Positions 1-11,677 are shown, numbered from the stretch's first letter. The stretch: 64,000 nucleotides of DNA from Clarkia xantiana subsp. parviflora (GCA_036873135.1 JAPTYO010000008.1:37146819-37210818); one strand, 5' to 3'. Notes: generated from the letters alone by a model not told the origin. A program made the numbers and translations.

Positions 1-75
1 ATACAACAAGGTGTTGGCATACAACCTGTGTTTACATCAAGCATATGGATACAGCGTACATAGCCAGAAATAGAG

Positions 76-1131
76 GAGAAAATATTTTCTAAGTGTTTTC
101 ATGTACGTACATACATGTCGACAAGAGAAGAAAATTTTCTAAGTGTTTCCATGTACGTACATACATGTCGACAAGGATGCATGTCGACAAGGAGAAAATA
201 TTTTCTAAGTGTTTCCATGTACGTACATACATGTCGACAAGGATGCATGTCGACAAGGAGAAAATATTTTCTAAGTGTTTCCATGTACGTACATACATGT
301 CGACAAGGATGCATGTCGACAAGGAGAGAATATTTTCTAAGTGTTTCCATGTACGTACATACATGTCGACAAGGATACATGTCGACAAGAGAAGAATATT
401 TTCTAAGTGTTTCCATGTACGTACATACATGTCGACAAGGATGCATGTCGACAAGGAGAAAATATTTTCTAAGTGTTTCCATGTACGTACATACATGTCG
501 ACAAGGATGCATGTCGACAAGGAGAAAATATTTTCTAAGTGTTGTACGTACATACATGTCGACAAGGATGCATGTCGACAAGGAGAAAATATTTTCTATG
601 TGTTTCCATGTACGTGCATACATGTTGTCAAGGATGCATGTCGACAAGGAGAAAATATTTTCTAAGTGTTTCCATGTACGTACATACATGTTTACAAGGA
701 GAAGAATATTTTCTAAGTGTTTCCATGTACGTACATACATGTCGACAAGGTACATGTCGACAAGAGAAGAATATTTTCTAAGTGTTTCCATGTACGTACA
801 TATATGTCGACAAGGATGCATGTCGACAAGGAGAAAATATTTTCTAAGTGTTTCCATGTACGTACATACATGTCGACAAGGAGAAAATACTTTCTAAGTG
901 TTTCCATGTACGTACATACATGTCGACAAGGATGCATGTCGACAAGGAGAAAATATTTTCTAAATGTTTCCATGTACGTACATACATGTTGTCAAGGATG
1001 CATGTCGATAAGGAGAAAATATTTTCTAAGTGTTTCCATGTACGTACATACATGTTGGCAAGGATGGATGTTGACAAGGGGAGAATATTTTCTAAGTGTT
1101 TTCATGTATGTACATACATGTCGACAAGGAT
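76..1131 (+). repeat. 66-bp tandem array, copy A
   Basis: About 16 head-to-tail copies of a unit near 66 bp. Each unit holds the core TTTTCTAAGTGTTTCC, a palindrome-rich stretch (GTACGTACATACATG) and two copies of ATGTCGACAAGG. Several units lack the second ATGTCGACAAGG, so the period varies. Because 66 is divisible by 3, several frames stay open on both strands; those frames are not genes. The array lies upstream of a 1.4-kb untranslated stretch, a polypurine tract and an LTR, so it is the 3'-UTR array of a Tat-type gypsy element. The same unit recurs at 37340-37673 (inverted) and 38252-38993. Confidence 0.9.
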
Positions 1132-2576
1132 GGATTGCATGCATCAAGTAGTTATTATCAACTTCTACACAATGCCTCCTAAGCATTCCTACAACACTTA
1201 TCGACAAAGCTCATACGACGACATCTATGGTAACAAGCATTAGAAATTGTTAAAATATTTTCTATGTGTTTTAGCATGTTTGCAGACAATGACCGACAGT
1301 CTATACATGATACTCAACGTACATTGCCTAAGCTATCATCACCAACATACAACCATTGACGGCCATGTACGTACAACTACCGATCATCAACATCGAGCAT
1401 ACTAAAGCAACGACTAAGACATGGAACAACATGTCGGCGATGAACGCTATGCATAAGGGAAGTATAACGATTCATTTGCACTTTTCTAAAATATTTTAGC
1501 ACTTAGAAAAATTTTGGCCAATTTAGGGGCAAAGTATTCTAATGCATTTTGTCAAACACCTTGTATGCATGATAAGATAACTAGGTACATAGAGATTTCA
1601 AGATTGAATAAAGGCCAAAAGAAATCACGAAATGTCCAACCATGTACGGAATTGAACTCACCAGCACGAAGCGAGTTCGAATTAACACGTGCCACGCCGG
1701 AATCCAATTGATATCAACAATGATGTGTCTATTCCAAGTCTATGATCTCAAAGGCTTCATCTTCATCAAGGATGGAGAGCTTCTTGGAGATTTATCTATA
1801 AAGGATGTAAGCTAAATGAGTATTCTCTCTCCTAATTTTTACTAATAGTGCCTACACCATGTGCTAGAGACTAAACTTTTATGTATTTTCATATAAGTCA
1901 TTAGCAACCTTTGCAAGCATCTTTACATCTCTCCTATGTTCATATTGCATACATACTACACAATGCTTCATGACACACTACACGTAATTATTATTTCATA
2001 GTGCGTACATAGAATTTATCACGCACGTTTATTATTTGTGATCATTACATGATTATTTTTATGATCTAAGTATGAATCTCAGGTTTATATCATGTCTCAC
2101 ATTTACACCATACTTCATGTTTGCATCATACTACCTGCTTGCATCATTTACTATGTTTACATCATGCTCAATGTTGACAAGCATGCTTTCCAATTTCATA
2201 TTATTCTAAGTGTTTTGCTTATGACATGATTACGTCATCCGTTTACTATGTCATCATCTACATGTCGACAACGTGCTATATGCTTACATCATGTACCATG
2301 ATATTATCATGTTATATAAATTTTTATCTCACTCGTTACATGATATTAAGAATATAGTTGCATGTCTTTGTACGCATATTGTCCGTTATGCTAACCTTGT
2401 AAACAGATGACGTACGTACGGCGGAAAATTAAAAGTTGGTCGAATTTATGATCTCAACATTCGAATTGACAAACAGGCCACCCCTGAGTTCAGTACCGAA
2501 CCTAAATTGGACGAATATCTTATCTTTGAAAAGAGTCAAGCACGGGTTTTGAACCGTTACTTGACTCGGGGGCAAG
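1132..2576 (+). other. 3' UTR and polypurine tract of Tat-like copy A
   Basis: AT-rich noncoding stretch between the 66-bp array and LTR A. It aligns by eye with 38994-40436 (same strand) and with the reverse complement of 35959-37339. Shared landmarks are a segment ending GGTAACAAGCATTAGA, a segment with TATCTATAAAGGATGTAAG, runs of loosely repeated CATGCTTGCATCAT-like words, and the closing polypurine tract CTCGGGGGCAAG (about 2565-2576) directly before the LTR. No credible coding region is seen. Confidence 0.75.
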
Positions 2577-3258
2577 TGTTAGATATCTGTCCAATTCGGG
2601 TTTGTATTTACATTTCGGGCCTCGTAAAATATCCCAAAACCCGTAAAAAAAACCCTTTTGCGGACACCCAAGTCTAAAAACGGTCCGGGATACGCGCAAT
2701 TCCCGGGCCGAAGGACTTTCCGATTGCCTTAAGGCGATCCGGACCCGTCCCGGATTGCTTTTAGCAATCCGGATTACCGTCTTTCTCCGCGCTCACCCCG
2801 ATTATTTTTGCCAATTGCGAGAAGTCGGTGCACGCATAGTCCACCTTGGTGACGGTATACGTATTTCCACATACCGACATCAAGCTATTCAAAACTGAGC
2901 ATGATCCTTAGGTTCCCTATAAACAGGGAACTAGGTCTCTCATTTTAGACAATTTCCCTCACTTTGGACTTGAAATTCTCTGACTTCTCTCTAAGTCTTT
3001 CTCTCTCTAAAAGTGCTAACTTGAGCGTCAGAGTGGGCCCAACCAGCATCCACCCCCCCACGCTGGTTACTGCCCTTCGTGCAGGACCCAAAGATCAAGA
3101 GTCCAAGGTTGAGGATCGAAGGCTAGCTCGGTGATTGTGTATTAAGGATTGCGGCGTTCCCGTCCTTATACATATATCTCGAGCCCGATCGTGAAGGAAG
3201 AAGCCTGTTTGTGAAAGAAAAACCCCGAAGCAGCCCAAGTGGTGAAGCGAACCCAACA
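2577..3258 (+). mobile_element. LTR A of Tat-like gypsy element
   Basis: The LTR is bounded by TGTTAGATATC and CCCAACA, about 682 bp. It follows a polypurine tract, so it is a 3' LTR. A TATA-like box (TATAAACA, 2919-2926) sits inside a short CCCTATAAACAGGG context, followed by pyrimidine-rich TCTCTCTAAG as in plant LTR promoters. LTR B (35213-35958, reverse) and LTR C (40437-41082) are the same family. No primer-binding site follows, and no target duplication can be tested because the 5' part lies outside the window. Confidence 0.75.
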
Positions 3259-3286
3259 GTGTCGAAGCCAAGGGGAGAGGTTCTAT

Positions 3287-3487
3287 GATGATCAGGAAGC
3301 AACTATGGTGATTCTCTCAACCCTCACTCCTGAGGTTGTAGAAGATTTCAAAGACAAATACAGTGCATTACAACTTTGGTGTTCTCTTTGTATTCGCTTC
3401 GGTGAGGGCAGGGTCGCTGAAGCCAGAATTGTCTTGGTTGAATATGATACATTTCTGTCCATGGATGCCGACATAATAGCCGCTTGA
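3287..3487 (+). pseudogene. Possible copia-type gag fragment
   Basis: An open stretch immediately after LTR A encodes a segment resembling the UBN2-type gag of copia elements: a run of the form ATMVILSTLTPEVVEDFKDKY, then an LW pair and a charged RFGE/EAR segment. It ends at a TGA, and beyond it the frame is broken by several stops. No zinc knuckle, protease or RT follows. It does not fit the gypsy LTR beside it and may be an unrelated remnant. The assignment is a weak family resemblance. Confidence 0.3.
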
Positions 3488-4197
3488 GATCTTTCTAATG
3501 AAAGGTCTGTATGAGAGGAAATATTCATGATTCTGAAGAGGTATCCTCTCTCTTGGCTAGCTGAAAAAAAAAGGACTCACTTACTTGATTGAATCAATTG
3601 AGTATACAATGGGTCTCTTCAGGCACAGTAACCAGAGAATAAGGGAAGCCAACTTCATGAATCACCAAAGAACATCGAGGGAAGTCTACCATGATATTCA
3701 AAAATCGTGGAATGAACATGACCCAAAGGTCACAAAGTGTGACAAACACCGTCGATGAAAGTGTGTCTCAGGTAAACCTCGTTTTCCATATAAAGTTCTA
3801 AAACGCTTTATCGGACACATATCATCTGATGTGATTCACTTATGAATTCTTTTCAGGTGTGGTTCGGAATGGCAAGAAGTTCAAGATTATTAAATTCTCT
3901 CTTTGTTGTTGTTTTATGATAGGAACCTTATTATTGTCCTTTTTAATCATTCTTATGATTATTAAATTTTGGTTATTTGAGATTCGGAGTTATCGAATAA
4001 AGTAATTTTTATTCGATTCGAAGTGAAATTTACTTATCAATATTCGGCCCTGTCAAAGGGAATGATCCCAAAACGAAATCCAAACCTACAGTTTAGGAAC
4101 CAAAATAGCGGCCAGGACAACTAGTTGAGTAAAACGAAACGATTAACATACTCCATCATAATTGTTCTATACCTGTCGATTGAGTAGTTATAACGCG
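3488..4197. other. Unassigned degenerate spacer
   Basis: AT-rich sequence between the gag-like fragment and a short 48-bp duplication. A pyrimidine run ending TTTTCAG at about 3850 resembles a splice acceptor, but no exon pair is recognisable. No LTR, TIR or tRNA gene is visible. Confidence 0.4.
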
Positions 4198-4293
4198 ATT
4201 AGATTTAAATTCCTTATTTATTAGTACTCCATGAAAATAAAATAAATTAGATTTAAATTCCTTATTTGTTAGTACTCCATGAAAATAAAATAA
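4198..4293 (+). repeat. Two tandem copies of a 48-bp unit
   Basis: The unit begins ATTAGATTTAAATTCC and ends GAAAATAAAATAA. It occurs at 4198 and again at 4246 with one visible mismatch, indicating recent slippage or unequal exchange. It lies about 200 bp outside the G1 5' LTR. Confidence 0.85.
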
Positions 4294-4491
4294 ATCGTAA
4301 CAACGAACATTTGCGAAACCGATTAAATTAAATTTTGAAAACGAAACGATTATGTCATGGTTACACCTGGCGTCACGCGCATGGCACGCTTGTCCCTCGA
4401 CAGACAAGACACAACGATTCAAAGTACAAATTTAATGTGAAGTGTTTAAATTCGATGCTTGAAATAAAATTTCATTTGAATAAACACCGAT

Positions 4492-5193
4492 TGTTGGGTT
4501 ACGATTGTGAAGATGGGCCAATACATACAAGTCGAGACTCATAAAAGAGGTCGACGACTAATCTCGTTCGGAATGTGAAAACAAGAGAAGATAGTCGACA
4601 CCAAATATTTGGAAGGTCGGCGACTAAGGTCTTCAAAGATTGGCGGTCAATCAGCTCCAAACTCTCCCTCTTAAGGCAAGAGTCGAGTCGACAACCAAAT
4701 ACTATTGAAGAAACTTTCCTCCTAAGGAAATGACAACTGGCAACCTACTTGCCGCCTTAGAGAAAACCCTTCCTCTTAAAGAATGGACATATGGCGACCT
4801 ACTTCGACCGCCAAAAGAAAGCCTTTCTAGCTAAGGAAAGGTGAGGTGGCGACCTGCTTGTCAGCTGCTGACACCAACTCTGGACAGAAACTCTCCCAAG
4901 AGGGTAGCCGCCATTTGAATTCGTACTTTCCTCCTATAAATAGGAGAAAACTTTCATTATTTACTTACATACACGTACTTTTATAAGTATTGTCTAAAAT
5001 TACATTACTGACTTAAGCTTCGGAGTGGAATCAAGGGCCATCCCCACCCCTTTTCAGGTCCTCGCCTACTACAAGCATCTAAAGGAAACTAAGTCCCCCT
5101 GAGGTCGACACAGACACCTAAAAGAGCTAGCCACATGCGAGATCTCGAAATCTATTACCAGAAACTTTAGGCCACGTCATTTTGATCCCAACA
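4492..5193 (+). repeat. G1 5' LTR
   Basis: 702 bp, TGTTGGG...CCCAACA. A TATA box (CTATAAATAGG) lies at 4934-4944. It preserves the uninterrupted state of the site where the pararetrovirus sits in the 3' LTR (near 4707-4724). Against 15232-15700 I count roughly 5% difference, so the insertion is not recent. Confidence 0.88.
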
Positions 5194-5213
5194 TTTGGCG
5201 CCGTCTGTGGGAA
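5194..5213 (+). other. G1 primer-binding site
   Basis: TTTGGCGCCGTCTGTGGGAA begins directly after the LTR terminus ACA. This TGGCGCCGT-type site is common in plant gypsy elements. G2 has the related TTGGCGCCGTCCGTGGG on the minus strand. Confidence 0.8.
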
Positions 5214-5229
5214 CGGTGATCAAAATGTC

Positions 5230-6810
5230 ATGGTTCTCAACAAAAATACTAAGAAGACAACAGCGGTGGTGGAAGAAGTAGCCAGATCTCAGAAAGATCC
5301 CACCACTTCAAAGCCAACAAATGAGGAAAACCCTCCTCGAAACAACGATGCTCTGGAAGAAGAACAACCTTTCCACTCTGACCCACCCCCTGATACAGTG
5401 GCTTTAGGGGCAGGAGTGGGAGCGACACAAACCATTGTCCCCCAATAAGTGATGGCTGCATTCATAGCCCTCTGGAACCAGGCTCAAGCAGGAACCATCC
5501 CCGACAACAAGAAGCCAACTAGAGAAGTCTCCCATAAAGAAGATGTGGCCTCCAGCGCAAAGATCGATGAGGTCAACCTTCCGGAGAATGAAGCTCACAA
5601 GACTTCCAAGACCGAAAAAGCAACAAAAGAGCTTGTCTTGTTTACTATAGGACAGGTAGAAGAAATACTCGATAAGAAGAGAAGGGGGCAAGTGACATGC
5701 TAGCCGTTCGTGATCATACATCTCACCCTTTCTCCAAAAGACTCTTTAATACTCGAGTTCATCCTCAAGTCTTCGCGAGGAACATCGACGACTATACTGG
5801 CGAAGGAGATCCTGTTTGCCACATCAACGTTCATAACTCTTCTCTCTCAGGGAGAGGGGCAACACCGGATCACTAAGCGGCTCTCTTCCCGAAGACTCTT
5901 AAAGAAGAAGCCTCCACATGGTTCTATGGTCTCCCCCAAAAATTCCATAGATTCATGGGGAGAATTGAAGGCCAAGTTCATCGAGGGGCATATCGGCCAA
6001 AGGCAACGCCTAAAAAACATGGACTTTCTGGACAAAATTGAAAAATGTCCCGATGAGACCTTGGCCAATTATTACACCAGATACTATAAAATACTTTAGA
6101 AATTGAATGAAGATGCCACTGATGGCGAGCTGATACGGACTTTCTGGAGAGGTCTAAGAATCCAGAGTCAAGCTCTGAAAGATAGTATGGTGATGAAACC
6201 CGTGAGAAAGATTGACGCACTCGCCATCAAAGTCAAGACGTATATCGACTTGGAAATGTCACATGAGAAATCACCCGTGGAGATCAAAAAGCTAGCCATC
6301 CCCGCTAAGGTAGGGGAGACATCTTCTTCTCAACCTCCAAAAAGAAAGGAAAGACGAAATGGGGACTTCCGACAAGAAAATCGCTAGAGCCAGAAAAGGG
6401 ATACTAATCCTTACCTAGCAAGGTACGCTCTTCTCACACATAACATCTCCGTGGTGCTTCAAGAGATGGAGAAGCTCAGATTAGATGACCCGCCTCCGAT
6501 AAAGAAGAATCTGGTGGGATCCCGAATAAACGACTATTGTCGTTATCATCGGGTTAGGGGACACGACACCAACGAGTGCCTCGCCCTGAAGCAAGATATC
6601 GAGGCTTTCATACAGAGGGGAAAACTATTGAAATTCATAGAGAAACCCTTCAAAGCTCCAAGAAAGCGAAGTCGTAGCCCCCCGAGAGCTTCCCGCTCCC
6701 CTCCACACAACAATCTCGCCCCTACCCGGAGAGGAACAGTAAATGTCATCGCAGGAGGGTTTGCATCGAGAGGTGAGACTAGTGCAGCCAGAGAAGTATA
6801 CGCCACTTAG
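5230..6810 (+). pseudogene. G1 gag, degenerate
   Basis: Gag structural polyprotein of G1, broken into at least five frame segments (5230-5448, 5449-5703, 5710-6099, 6103-6387, 6451-6810). The likely start is the ATG at 5230, about 17 bases past the primer site. The middle carries the retrotransposon-gag signature around WGELKAKFIEGHIGQRQ and the tract FLDKIEKCPDETLANYYTRY. The last segment has the cysteine/histidine tract CRYHRVRGHDTNECLALK typical of plant gypsy gag, followed by an Arg/Ser/Pro-rich tail. Single-base stops separate blocks, and one frame change lies within the central domain. It cannot make a continuous Gag. Confidence 0.75.
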
Positions 6811-6856
6811 ATCCCAAAGGAAGAAAAAGGGAAAAGGGCATTAAGAAGTCGATCCC

Positions 6857-7378
6857 GTGATCATAAGCTTCACAACGGATGATCTCTTGATGGTAACTCA
6901 ACCAAATGATGACGCCTTCGTAATCACAGCTACCTTGGCAGAATACGAGGTCAAGAGGATCCTCATCAATAGCGGAAGCTCGACATATATTTTTTTTTAT
7001 GAAGCCTTTCTAAATTTAGGGCTCACTAAAAAAGATCTAAAGAATGTCGACTTCCCACTTATTGGCTTCGTAGGAAAAGCCAGATACCTGATGGGAGCTG
7101 TTAAATTACCCTTAATATTTGGGAAAGGGAAGAAAACTTTGATAATCGACATACTCTTTGTCTTCGTCAATGCTGCCTCTGCATACAACGCTATCATCGG
7201 GAGGACTACTCTCAACCCTCATCGAATAATACCATCAACAGCTCATCAAGTTATGAAGTTCTCGACACCATATGGGACAGGAGAGGTTAGAGGAGATCAA
7301 GCCACATCCCGACGATGCTACGTCAGCTCGATGCGACGTCGAAATCAAAGTGAAGTCATAGAAACTACGCCAAACTAA
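6857..7378 (+). pseudogene. G1 retropepsin-like protease, active site altered
   Basis: An aspartic-protease domain follows gag. The active-site triad region reads ILINSGSS where functional plant gypsy proteases have D-S/T-G, so the catalytic Asp is replaced by Asn. The second conserved block, AYNAIIGRTTLN, is intact. After this domain the coding capacity stops at 7378 and the element passes straight into a tandem array; RT, RNase H and integrase are missing. The protein would be catalytically dead as read. Confidence 0.75.
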
Positions 7379-7529
7379 ATACGGTTATGATATTTTAAGG
7401 CTAATGTTTCAAGTTTTTGTTTTTGATGTATGACTCAGGAAGGATGAACAAATATAGCCTACCAAGGTTCTTTTTCATGCAAATATATGATTCTACTATT
7501 GAAAAAGGCGTCAACATTCAAGAACAAAC

Positions 7530-8390
7530 GATTGTCGACCATCAAAAATATGATATCAACTAAATCACTCAGATTGATCGACAACTCGAAAGAGGTTAGG
7601 TATTGAAGATAAACCTTTTCCGAATCGATTGTCCACCATCAAAAATATGATATCAACTAAATCACTCAGATTGGTCGACAACTCGAAAGAGGTTAGGTAT
7701 TGAAGATAAACCTTTTCCGAATCGATTGTTGACCATCAAAAATCTGATATCAACTAAATCACTCAGATCGGTTGACAAGTCGAAAGAGGTTAGGTATTGA
7801 AGATAAAACTTTTCTGAATAGATTGTCGACCATCAAAAATCTGATATCAACTAAATCACTCAGATTGATAGACAACTCGAAAGAGGTTAGGTATGGAAGA
7901 TAAACCTTTTCCGAATCGATTGTCTACCATCAAAAATCTGATATCAACTAAATCACTCATATTGGTCGACAACTCGAAAGAGGTTAGGTATAGAAGATAA
8001 ACCTATTCTGAATCGATTGTCGACCATAAAAAATCCGATATCAACTAAATCACTCAGATTGGTCGACAACTCGAAAGACGTTAGGTATTGTAGATAAACC
8101 TTTTCCGAATCGATTGCCGACCATCAAAAATCTGATATCAACTAAATCAATCAGATTGGTTGACAATTCGAAAGAGTTTAGTTATTAAAGATAAACATTT
8201 TCTGAATCGATTTTCGACAATAAAAAATCTGATATCAACTAAATCACTCAGATTAGTCGACAATTCGAAAGAGTTTATGTATTGACGACAAGACCTTTTC
8301 GAAATCGATTATCGATTAATAGAAATCTGATATCAACTATATCACTCAGATTGGTCGATAAATCAAAAGAAAACGGACCATTAAATCTCT
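7530..8390 (+). repeat. 97-bp tandem array in G1
   Basis: About nine copies of a unit near 97 bp with landmarks GATTGTCGACCATCAAAAAT, CTGATATCAACTAAATCACT and GAAAGAGGTTAGGTATTGAAG. Copies diverge toward the right end (8200-8390). The array occupies the position where pol would be and lies before the antisense frames. It is unrelated in sequence to the 66-bp arrays, although both contain GTCGAC. Confidence 0.88.
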
Positions 8391-8697
8391 TTCCCAATCA
8401 TCGTCAAGATAAAAACCTAATATCTGTTATATCACTTGGGTTTTATCATCAATTCGATTAAGGAAAAACATTATTCTTAAAAGCTCATGATGAATCGACT
8501 ATCCTTATAATAAATTCGATATCAGGTGATACCACTCGATTTTGAGGAAGAACGATGAAAAGATAGAATGAATCAAGATACGAACAAATAAATCGTCATA
8601 AAAATCCCCTCTCGATTAATAAACATCGTTTACATCATAAGAGAAGAGGAAAAGAGAGACTAAACGATTTATACATTGTTCTTAATTTTTTTTTCTT

Positions 8698-9651
8698 TTA
8701 AGCATTAGCCTTCTCGGTAAGATATTCCCGGAGTGCCTCTACCTTCGAGAAGTCAAAACCGGGATGCATCGCTTCGATGTCCTTGACCACTGATCCAAAA
8801 GTCGAGAGAAGCATACCTCCACAAGCAAAAAGCAGCATCCTGCTGAAAATCAGGGCTGGTTTTATATAAGGCGACGGCTTGTGACGAAGCCGCCTCGCTC
8901 TCCTCAACTTTAGCCTTCAAAACAGCAATCTCCTGCTGAGCAGAGGCCACTTTGGAACGAAGATTCTCCAAGACGGCAGTCGACATCCGTTGTACACTAC
9001 AATACTCCGCATTAAGGATCAGAGAAGCCCTCAAAGTCTCTTTACAAACAGAGAGATCTTCAGCAGTCGCGACGAGGGACATGTTCAGACGAAGCACGTC
9101 CTCCTTCAATTGGGCCACCTCTAACTGAAGGCTCACCTTCTCTTTTCCTTCCCCAGCCTCAAGAGCTGGAAACTTCTCCCTAAGAGAAGATAGCTCCTCG
9201 TTAAGGTCAAGTATTAAACTGGAAACTTGAAGGAAATCTCGAGAAGCCTAATAGTTAAAAATGAGCAGATCAATAAGAGATCGATGATAGAAGGTCCAGA
9301 AGGATATAATAGAGAATACGCATCTCTTTACCTTAGTCTGTCGATTCAGAAGCATTAGAACAGCTTCATCAACCTCTTCAGCCTGGGTCGATAAGTGGGG
9401 ACGGTCTTGTGGGGGCACCAAAGCATTAAGCAGATGTAACGCCAAATTCGATTAGCAAGAGAATGACCCTCTTTCAGCTTATACCCCTTCAGAGAGGCAA
9501 GAGGATTCCAGTCGACTTCCCCGGCTAAACGATCGGGGACATGGTGAAGCATCTTCCAGTTAAAAGGAGGACCCTCAAACTCCAGGCCTGTCATGGCCTG
9601 AGAAGCAGACGGGTCGGCGATGCCCTTACCCTTCAATTTTACCTCTATCAA
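8698..9651 (-). pseudogene. Antisense ORF of G1, coiled-coil C-terminal part
   Basis: Three overlapping minus-strand pieces (9355-9651, 8753-9136, 8698-8907). The central piece has long heptad-like stretches (LEVAQLKEDVLRLNMSL, LENLRSKVASAQQEIAVLK), indicating a coiled coil. The last piece ends in a PGFDFSKVEALREYLTEKAN-like tail. Frame changes near 8830-8900 separate the coil from its tail. This order (basic linker, coiled coil, short acidic tail) is usual for the C-terminal half of Transposase_28-type plant proteins. Confidence 0.5.
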
Positions 9652-9696
9652 AGAAACAAAATCGAAAAATATGAGAAATTACTCGTCAGAAGAGAA

Positions 9697-10110
9697 TCAA
9701 GGTTGATAAGCTTTTATACCTTCAGCCACAGGCGAGGAGCTTGGAAGAACATCAGATGCAACAGAAGCACCCATTTCAAGGACCGTTGTTATCGGAGTAG
9801 CAGCGGTCACTTTGATTCTCTTAGGAGACTCAATATCGTTCTTCTTTGAAGAAAGATCACGTTTGGCCTTCCTTTTGGTCCTGGTCTTTGGCGTCTTTTC
9901 TGCCGCAGAGGCGTCAATAACAGGAACTTCGCCAGCAGGCAACTCATCAATGGTAGGAGCCTCGCCTGCAGCAGACAGCTCGCCAGTAGGAGGAATCTCA
10001 CCAGAAACATCAGTGGCGGGGGAATCAGGATGTATTGGAACCCATGTTGCCGCCTGGTCACGAAAAAGCTTCGTAAAGATACCTACAGAAAGCAAGAAAA
10101 TGTTCAACAT
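9697..10110 (-). pseudogene. Antisense ORF of G1, low-complexity middle exon
   Basis: A 137-codon frame downstream of the Transposase_28-like part on the minus strand. It contains a Glu/Pro/Ala-rich tract with repeated GELSAAGEAPTIDELPAGEV-like units, then a basic KTRTKRKAKRDL nuclear-localisation-like cluster. It is probably the linker of the same antisense gene, separated by introns or decay (10111-10237 is non-coding). No catalytic motif is visible. Confidence 0.5.
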
Positions 10111-10237
10111 GTAACTCTGGGAGAAATAAAGTTACCCATCTAATCGGAATCTCTTCTAGGCGAAGACGTATTCCCGCCTGAATAAGAGCCTCCTCTGTTG
10201 TGTCATTAACTCGAAGTCTTTTTAAGTGACCAAGGCA

Positions 10238-11128
10238 TTAATTTTGCCAACAGTGATAAATTCCTCCGGAGTTAAGCCATGTAGAGAAGGGGCACCGTCG
10301 CATAGAAGGATTGAGGGGCCATGAAACACCCTCTTGATAAAAGAAATAATAATCTTTCCAGTTGGAATTGAAAGATTTCAATCTCGTCACTAACTTCCTA
10401 GCTGATCTCCAAGAAAACTGATCATCTGAGGGAGACCATCGACTCTTGAAGCTGACGATTAATTGTGGGCTACCCACCAATTGGAATAAACACCTGAAAA
10501 GTCGAAGGCTACACTTCCAGCCGTAAACGTCACACAAACAACGAAAACCCACCCAAAAACAGATGGCGTTGACAGTGAATTGGCAGGGATGTACCCCATA
10601 GTGCCCGCAGAGCTCTTCCAAATCGTCACAGAAGGAAAATCGAAGTCCTGCTTCGATTTGACCGGCGAATATGGGGACTTCTCCAGGAAGAGCCTGGTAA
10701 GCTTCACCAATAAGACCACCATATCGAGGCCTCTCAGCATCGCTAAGATTGGCCAGCTTCACCGCTTTTATAAAAGCAGCGCCTGATAACCTATTCATCT
10801 TAAGGGGGTTGAGGAAAGAAGGAACGAAACCAGAAGACCTACCTGGGGGAATCGAATAGGCCATGGGAGTTTTGGAAAGTGATCGCAGAAAAGACGCTTC
10901 TCGATTAGGGTCTGAAGGACCAGTAGTGGCGACTCCGACCAAGATTCTTTCCTTGGGAGAGCAGGGATGCGGCGAATTTGGGTTGATAAAGAAAGCACTA
11001 TATTGGTTCGCCAGAGTGAACGAAAACGGGACCAAAAGGTGAAAACTAGAAAATGAAATAGTAGTATTTATACTAAAGTTTCCACTACCTAAGATATCTT
11101 CCCAAGGAAGCTTTCTCGAGGTCATCAC
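10238..11128 (-). pseudogene. Antisense ORF of G1 with Transposase_28-like domain
   Basis: A 296-codon open frame opposite to the element's sense strand. Around residues 165-230 it matches the plant 'putative gypsy-type transposon' (Transposase_28) pattern: GLRFSFCDDLEELCGHYGVH, then a CQFTVNAICFWVGF block, then SLRLFRCLFQL. Further on are RWSPSDDQFSWR and WKDYYFFYQEG blocks also seen in that family. The N-terminal part is Ser/Pro-rich; the start codon is uncertain. Such antisense frames upstream of the 3' LTR are known from Tat-lineage elements and their function is not established. Listed as pseudogene because the downstream parts are frame-broken. Confidence 0.65.
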
Positions 11129-11397
11129 ACATTGGTGTAATTACTGCCAATATTACAACTGCACAAATATTACTGTTGTGACTATTGAGCTTCTCAAAGC
11201 AATCGATGAGGACAAGAATACAGATCACCGCCCTAACTAGAGAGATCCTAATCTCGCCTGAAGATCCAGACCTCGATTCAAGAAACCGATAAAGTCTGAA
11301 GACTACAATTCGACTAAATATATCTCCCGACAAAAGGAATCACCTGATCAATACTCGACTTAAGACCTCTTCTTCATACGAAGCTGACAACTCAAGT

Positions 11398-11409
11398 CTC
11401 GGGGGCAAG
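11398..11409 (+). other. G1 polypurine tract
   Basis: CTCGGGGGCAAG immediately precedes the 3' LTR start TGTTGGG. The same tract precedes LTRs A, B and C, showing that G1 and the Tat-like copies share plus-strand priming sequence although their LTRs differ. Confidence 0.8.
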
Positions 11410-11677
11410 TGTTGGGTTACGATTGTGAAGATGGGCCAATACATACAAGTCGAGAGCATATAACTCGAGACTCATAAAATAGTTCGACGATTAATCACGT
11501 TCAGAATGTGAAAACAAGAGTAGATAGTCGACACCAAATATTGGGAAGGTCGACGACTAAGGTCTTCAAATATTGGCGATCAATCAGCTCCAAACTCTCC
11601 CTCTTAAGGCAAGAGTCGAGTCGACAGCCAAATACTATTGAAGAACCTTTGGAACTTTTGAATTTGCTTCTGACTAT

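Noticed and set aside
76..1131. CRISPR-like array
   Set aside because: The 66-bp repeats are contiguous without unique spacers, and the context is a eukaryotic retrotransposon.
89..1243. Many overlapping ORFs on both strands (130-260 codons) over the 66-bp array
   Set aside because: They arise because the 66-bp unit is a multiple of three and lacks stops in several frames; the peptides are the repeat translated and have no domain.
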